A DNA stretch of 64,000 nt from Eutrophocola sp964503965 (lineage in GTDB: Bacteria > Pseudomonadota > Gammaproteobacteria > Pseudomonadales > Pseudohongiellaceae): contig CAZDCK010000009.1 in assembly GCA_964503965.1 (NCBI GenBank), forward strand, positions 1 to 64,000, in the 5' to 3' direction. Position 1 is the stretch's first letter, and each line of letters begins with the position of its first letter. The notes beneath the pieces are model-generated. The model did not search any database, was not told where the DNA came from, and saw nothing but the letters and a program-made list of their open reading frames with translations. This document shows, in pieces, positions 61,452-64,000 of this stretch. The position numbers and the translations under genes were made by a program.

Positions 61452-61933
61452 ATAGCGGAAAGATACTTGTCGCCAAGGTAAATAATGTTCCCATCCTGAA
61501 GTTTATCGGGGATGTCCGTGTTCTCATGAGTGGCGCGCTGGAAAATTATTTTTCCTCACTTTACACCAGCGCAATCCTGGACAGAATGATAATAGACATG
61601 ACGGAAACTGAAGGGATTGATAGTACGGCACTTGGCCTGCTGGCCAAAATGGCTATCCAGCTGCGAAATCGATTCAACGTCAGTCCCACCATTGTTTCCA
61701 CTAATCCCGACATAACCCGAATACTCAAGGGCATGAGTTTTGACCTCATCTTCAATATTGTCGATGAGCCCTACAACCGGGAAGCCAGTTTTGACGAGCT
61801 AAGCCGGGTGGATGAGAATGAAGATGAAATTCGTAAAAAGGTGATAGAGGCGCATCAGACGCTGATGGCCCTCAGCGAAGATAATCGCATCGAGTTTCAG
61901 GATCTTGTTTCTGCACTGAAAGCTGATCGTTGA
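61448..61933 (+). CDS. STAS domain anti-sigma-factor antagonist
   Basis: A 161-aa protein with an N-terminal STAS domain; the phosphorylatable serine is Ser59 in GIDSTALGLLAK. A C-terminal extension of about 60 residues is acidic and helical. It overlaps the phosphatase gene by 4 nt (ATGA), so the two products should be made together. By analogy with HsbR/HsbA partner switching, the phosphatase would reset this antagonist; its own binding partner is not encoded here. Confidence 0.9.
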   Translation: MNSGKILVAKVNNVPILKFIGDVRVLMSGALENYFSSLYTSAILDRMIIDMTETEGIDSTALGLLAKMAIQLRNRFNVSPTIVSTNPDITRILKGMSFDLIFNIVDEPYNREASFDELSRVDENEDEIRKKVIEAHQTLMALSEDNRIEFQDLVSALKADR

Positions 61934-61963
61934 ACCAGGTTGTCTTTTTGCCATCTTGCAGAT

Positions 61964-62428
61964 CTAGGCACCGGCCCTGTCCCTGGCAACATGCTTGCTC
62001 TTGATAAAATCCTTGTGTGAGAGGTGCAGGAGCTCAGCGACCTTCCTGATCAGGTGCTCTTCATAACGATCTATCCTGCCATCGGCATATGCCACTTCCC
62101 ACATCCCAAGTATGGTTTCCACTTTTTCCTGATAACCGAATTTGTCATTCATCAGGCTAGTGAACTGATAGAGTGAAGTGGCTTCATCGGCTTCCTGTTG
62201 TGCCAGTGTCATCAATTCGGCAAGGTCATCTTCTGCCAGATCGAATCGCTGTCTCAGGATATTTACCAGAGATTCAGTCTCTTCTTCGTCGATAGCCCGA
62301 TCCGCTTTGGACAACTCAATGAGCAGGGCTGCACTGGCCAGATGGAGCTGGTCATGGTCCAGTTGCTTTTCATCAGTGTGCTTGCTGGTGAAATGGTTGT
62401 CGAAAAAACTGGTGATGGCGTTCAGCAT
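61964..62428 (-). CDS. TerB family protein
   Basis: A 154-aa helical protein of the TerB/co-chaperone DjlA-like superfamily. The pattern ASAALLIELSKADRAIDEEE and AYADGRIDRYEEHLIRKVAEL has the two acidic, metal-binding-type turns of TerB. Despite the tellurite name, most chromosomal members have unknown roles. Its start overlaps the dusA stop by 7 nt, so it is co-translated with dusA; it is convergent with the STAS gene. Confidence 0.88.
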   Translation of the reverse strand: MLNAITSFFDNHFTSKHTDEKQLDHDQLHLASAALLIELSKADRAIDEEETESLVNILRQRFDLAEDDLAELMTLAQQEADEATSLYQFTSLMNDKFGYQEKVETILGMWEVAYADGRIDRYEEHLIRKVAELLHLSHKDFIKSKHVARDRAGA

Positions 62429-63444
62429 ACCGATATTTCCTTTTGTTGCGTTAACTGGGGAGAATATTCCCTGAAGTGTTGCCAGGCCGTATCCAGCACC
62501 TCTAATCCGGCATCAGGCTTGTGGGCATTTTCGCTGAGATAGCGCCTGAACTGTTTGGCTCCGGGGCGTCCCTGGAACAGTCCCAAAATATGGCGTGTCA
62601 TGTGTTTCAATGCGGTTCCCTGGGCCATTTCCCGGGCAACATATTCTGTAAATTCTTCCATAACATCCAACCGGGATTTTCCCGGTACGTGGCTACCGAA
62701 TATTTGCCGGTCTACATCAGCCAGAATAGCAGGGTTCTGGTAAGCCTCACGCCCCATCATGACGCCATCAACATGCATCAGTAATTCCTGCGCCTGTGGC
62801 AGGCTCCTGATTCCACCATTAATGATGATTTCCAGGTCGGGAAACTGTTCCTTGATTGCGAATACCCGGGCATAGTTCAGAGGGGGAATTTCCCGGTTTT
62901 CCTTTGGGCTTAATCCGTCCAGTACCGCAATTCGGGCGTGGATGATGAAAGTATGGCAGCTAGATTCCGCTACAGTGCCGATAAACTCACTGAGAAATGC
63001 CAGTGAATCCATATTATCTATGCCTATCCGGCATTTGATGGTTACCGGGATGTCGACAGCCTGAATCATGGCGTCCATGCATTCCCGTACCAGTGCCGGC
63101 TCAGCCATGAGGCAGGCACCAATTTTGCCGCGCTGTACCCGGTCGCTGGGGCAGCCGGCATTCAGGTTGATTTCATCGAAACCCGCTTGTTCTCCAAGCC
63201 TGGCAGATTTGGCCAGTTCAACAGGATCACTGCCACCGAGTTGCAGGGCAACCGGGTGTTCCTGTGAATTGAATCGTAGAAAGCGTTCGGCATCACCATG
63301 GAGCAGGGCGCCGGTGGTCACCATTTCAGTGTAGAGCAGGGCATGTTGTGATAGCAGGCGATGAAAATAGCGGCAATGGCGATCCGTCCACTCCATCATG
63401 GGAGCGACACTGAAACGGCGCTGTATGTCGGTATCGGTGTTCAT
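62422..63444 (-). CDS. dusA: tRNA-dihydrouridine(20/20a) synthase DusA
   Basis: An FMN enzyme that reduces U20/U20a in the tRNA D-loop. SVAPMMEWTDRHCRYFHRLL opens the barrel, the catalytic cysteine is in NLNAGCPSDRVQRG, and KCRIGIDNMDS and IINGGIRS bind flavin; the C-terminal tRNA-binding helices end in KPDAGLEVLDTAWQHF. Length is 340 aa from ATG 63444; an ATG at 63486 would add 14 unlikely residues. Position after the STAS unit resembles Pseudomonas, where tal lies between. Confidence 0.95.
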   Translation of the reverse strand: MNTDTDIQRRFSVAPMMEWTDRHCRYFHRLLSQHALLYTEMVTTGALLHGDAERFLRFNSQEHPVALQLGGSDPVELAKSARLGEQAGFDEINLNAGCPSDRVQRGKIGACLMAEPALVRECMDAMIQAVDIPVTIKCRIGIDNMDSLAFLSEFIGTVAESSCHTFIIHARIAVLDGLSPKENREIPPLNYARVFAIKEQFPDLEIIINGGIRSLPQAQELLMHVDGVMMGREAYQNPAILADVDRQIFGSHVPGKSRLDVMEEFTEYVAREMAQGTALKHMTRHILGLFQGRPGAKQFRRYLSENAHKPDAGLEVLDTAWQHFREYSPQLTQQKEISVC

Positions 63445-63589
63445 CTGAATAAATCCTGGCGGCGTATTATATAGAAAGCACTCCATTACTGCAGTGTCTT
63501 CATGAATGCGGGTATTGTGGACTTACAAGGGTCACATAGTGTATTTTGCACGCCATCCAATGACAGGCGAAACCGGGAGTTTTTAACCG

Positions 63590-64000
63590 ATGAATTCCAT
63601 GAACAAACTAGTAATAACTGCTTTAACTCTATTTACGGCTGTTTGCGCCCAGGCCGATGACTATATTATTGATGGATCTGGTGCAGGTATGCACTCATCC
63701 ATTAACTTTAAAGCCAGCCATGTGGGAATCAGTTCCCTGTGGGGGCGTTTCAATGATATCTCCGGGCATTTCACATACGATGCGGATAATATCGAAGACT
63801 CTGTCATCGTAGTTGATATCAATCCGGCCAGTATCGACACGAACCATGAGGCAAGGGATATCCATCTGAGCAGTAGCGACTATGTAGATGTAGAGACTTA
63901 TCCGGTTGCCGGTTTCCGAAGCAACTCGATCGAGGATCTGGGTAGTGGTCGTGTAAAGGTTACCGGTGATTTCACCCTTCATGGTGTCACCAGGTCCATC
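63590..64000 (+). CDS. YceI family protein, 3' end beyond the window
   Basis: A 5' partial gene of 137 codons. The signal peptide LVITALTLFTAVCAQA is followed by DDYIIDGSGAGMHSSINF, SHVGISSLWGRFNDISGHF and VTGDFTLHGVTRS, the lipocalin-like YceI fold that binds isoprenoids such as polyprenyl chains. A second ATG at 63599 is an equally good start. About 60 residues are missing at the right edge. Confidence 0.9.
   Translation, partial: MNSMNKLVITALTLFTAVCAQADDYIIDGSGAGMHSSINFKASHVGISSLWGRFNDISGHFTYDADNIEDSVIVVDINPASIDTNHEARDIHLSSSDYVDVETYPVAGFRSNSIEDLGSGRVKVTGDFTLHGVTRSI

Overview
The window comes from a gammaproteobacterial chromosome and is probably part of a metagenome-assembled or draft genome, because a 100-N scaffold gap lies at 17617-17716. 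Gene order resembles Pseudomonas and the oligotrophic marine gammaproteobacteria: ygfZ/sdhE/nadB/rpoE/rseA/rseC/mucD/lepA/lepB/rnc/era/recO, then cysM/rlmD/mazG/adk, later ffs/dnaX/ybaB/recR/rnd/ycgL/ycgN, and finally hrpA and an mlaA/pilZ/response regulator/STAS/dusA block. I saw no tRNA, rRNA, CRISPR array, transposase or prophage gene.

Region 1 (1-19.6 kb) is core housekeeping. It covers flavin/Fe-S support (YgfZ, SdhE), NAD synthesis, the envelope-stress sigma factor with its anti-sigma factor and periplasmic protease, translation and secretion factors, RNA processing, cysteine synthesis, nucleotide hygiene, adenylate kinase, a Lys/Ala-rich histone H1-like protein broken by the gap, TsaB and UppP. 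The stress locus is unusual: rseB is absent, rseA lies 335 nt from rpoE behind a probable promoter of its own, and a strong terminator directly abuts the rseC start codon.

Region 2 (19.6-48.6 kb) is accessory and catabolic. It holds two GSTs, two VOC proteins, DUF3237, an O-methyltransferase, a PcaR/PobR-type IclR regulator, a MetE-like and a LeuA/NifV-like enzyme, a DUF1592 cytochrome-like protein, WrbA, a TonB receptor, FAH hydrolase, AmpG-like MFS, ChrR-type cupin, a feruloyl-CoA hydratase/lyase and malonyl-CoA decarboxylase. Together these suggest use of plant- or lignin-derived aromatics. Inside it is a compact operon of four exported proteins of unknown function (33384-36214), in which one gene is a fusion of the families encoded separately by the next two. 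This is the best candidate here for an undescribed system. A C39-peptidase ABC exporter with its HlyD partner (43300-46700) has no visible substrate gene.

Region 3 (48.6-64 kb) returns to core functions: 4.5S RNA, the DNA polymerase III tau/gamma subunit with an apparent programmed frameshift site, RecR, RNase D and HrpA, then a signalling block (PilZ, response-regulator/PP2C phosphatase, STAS) and DusA, ending in a truncated YceI gene. At 54.2-54.8 kb the 3' ends of a PspF-type activator gene and an RND pump gene abut head to head, both lacking their 5' parts. This marks a deletion scar or an assembly join.
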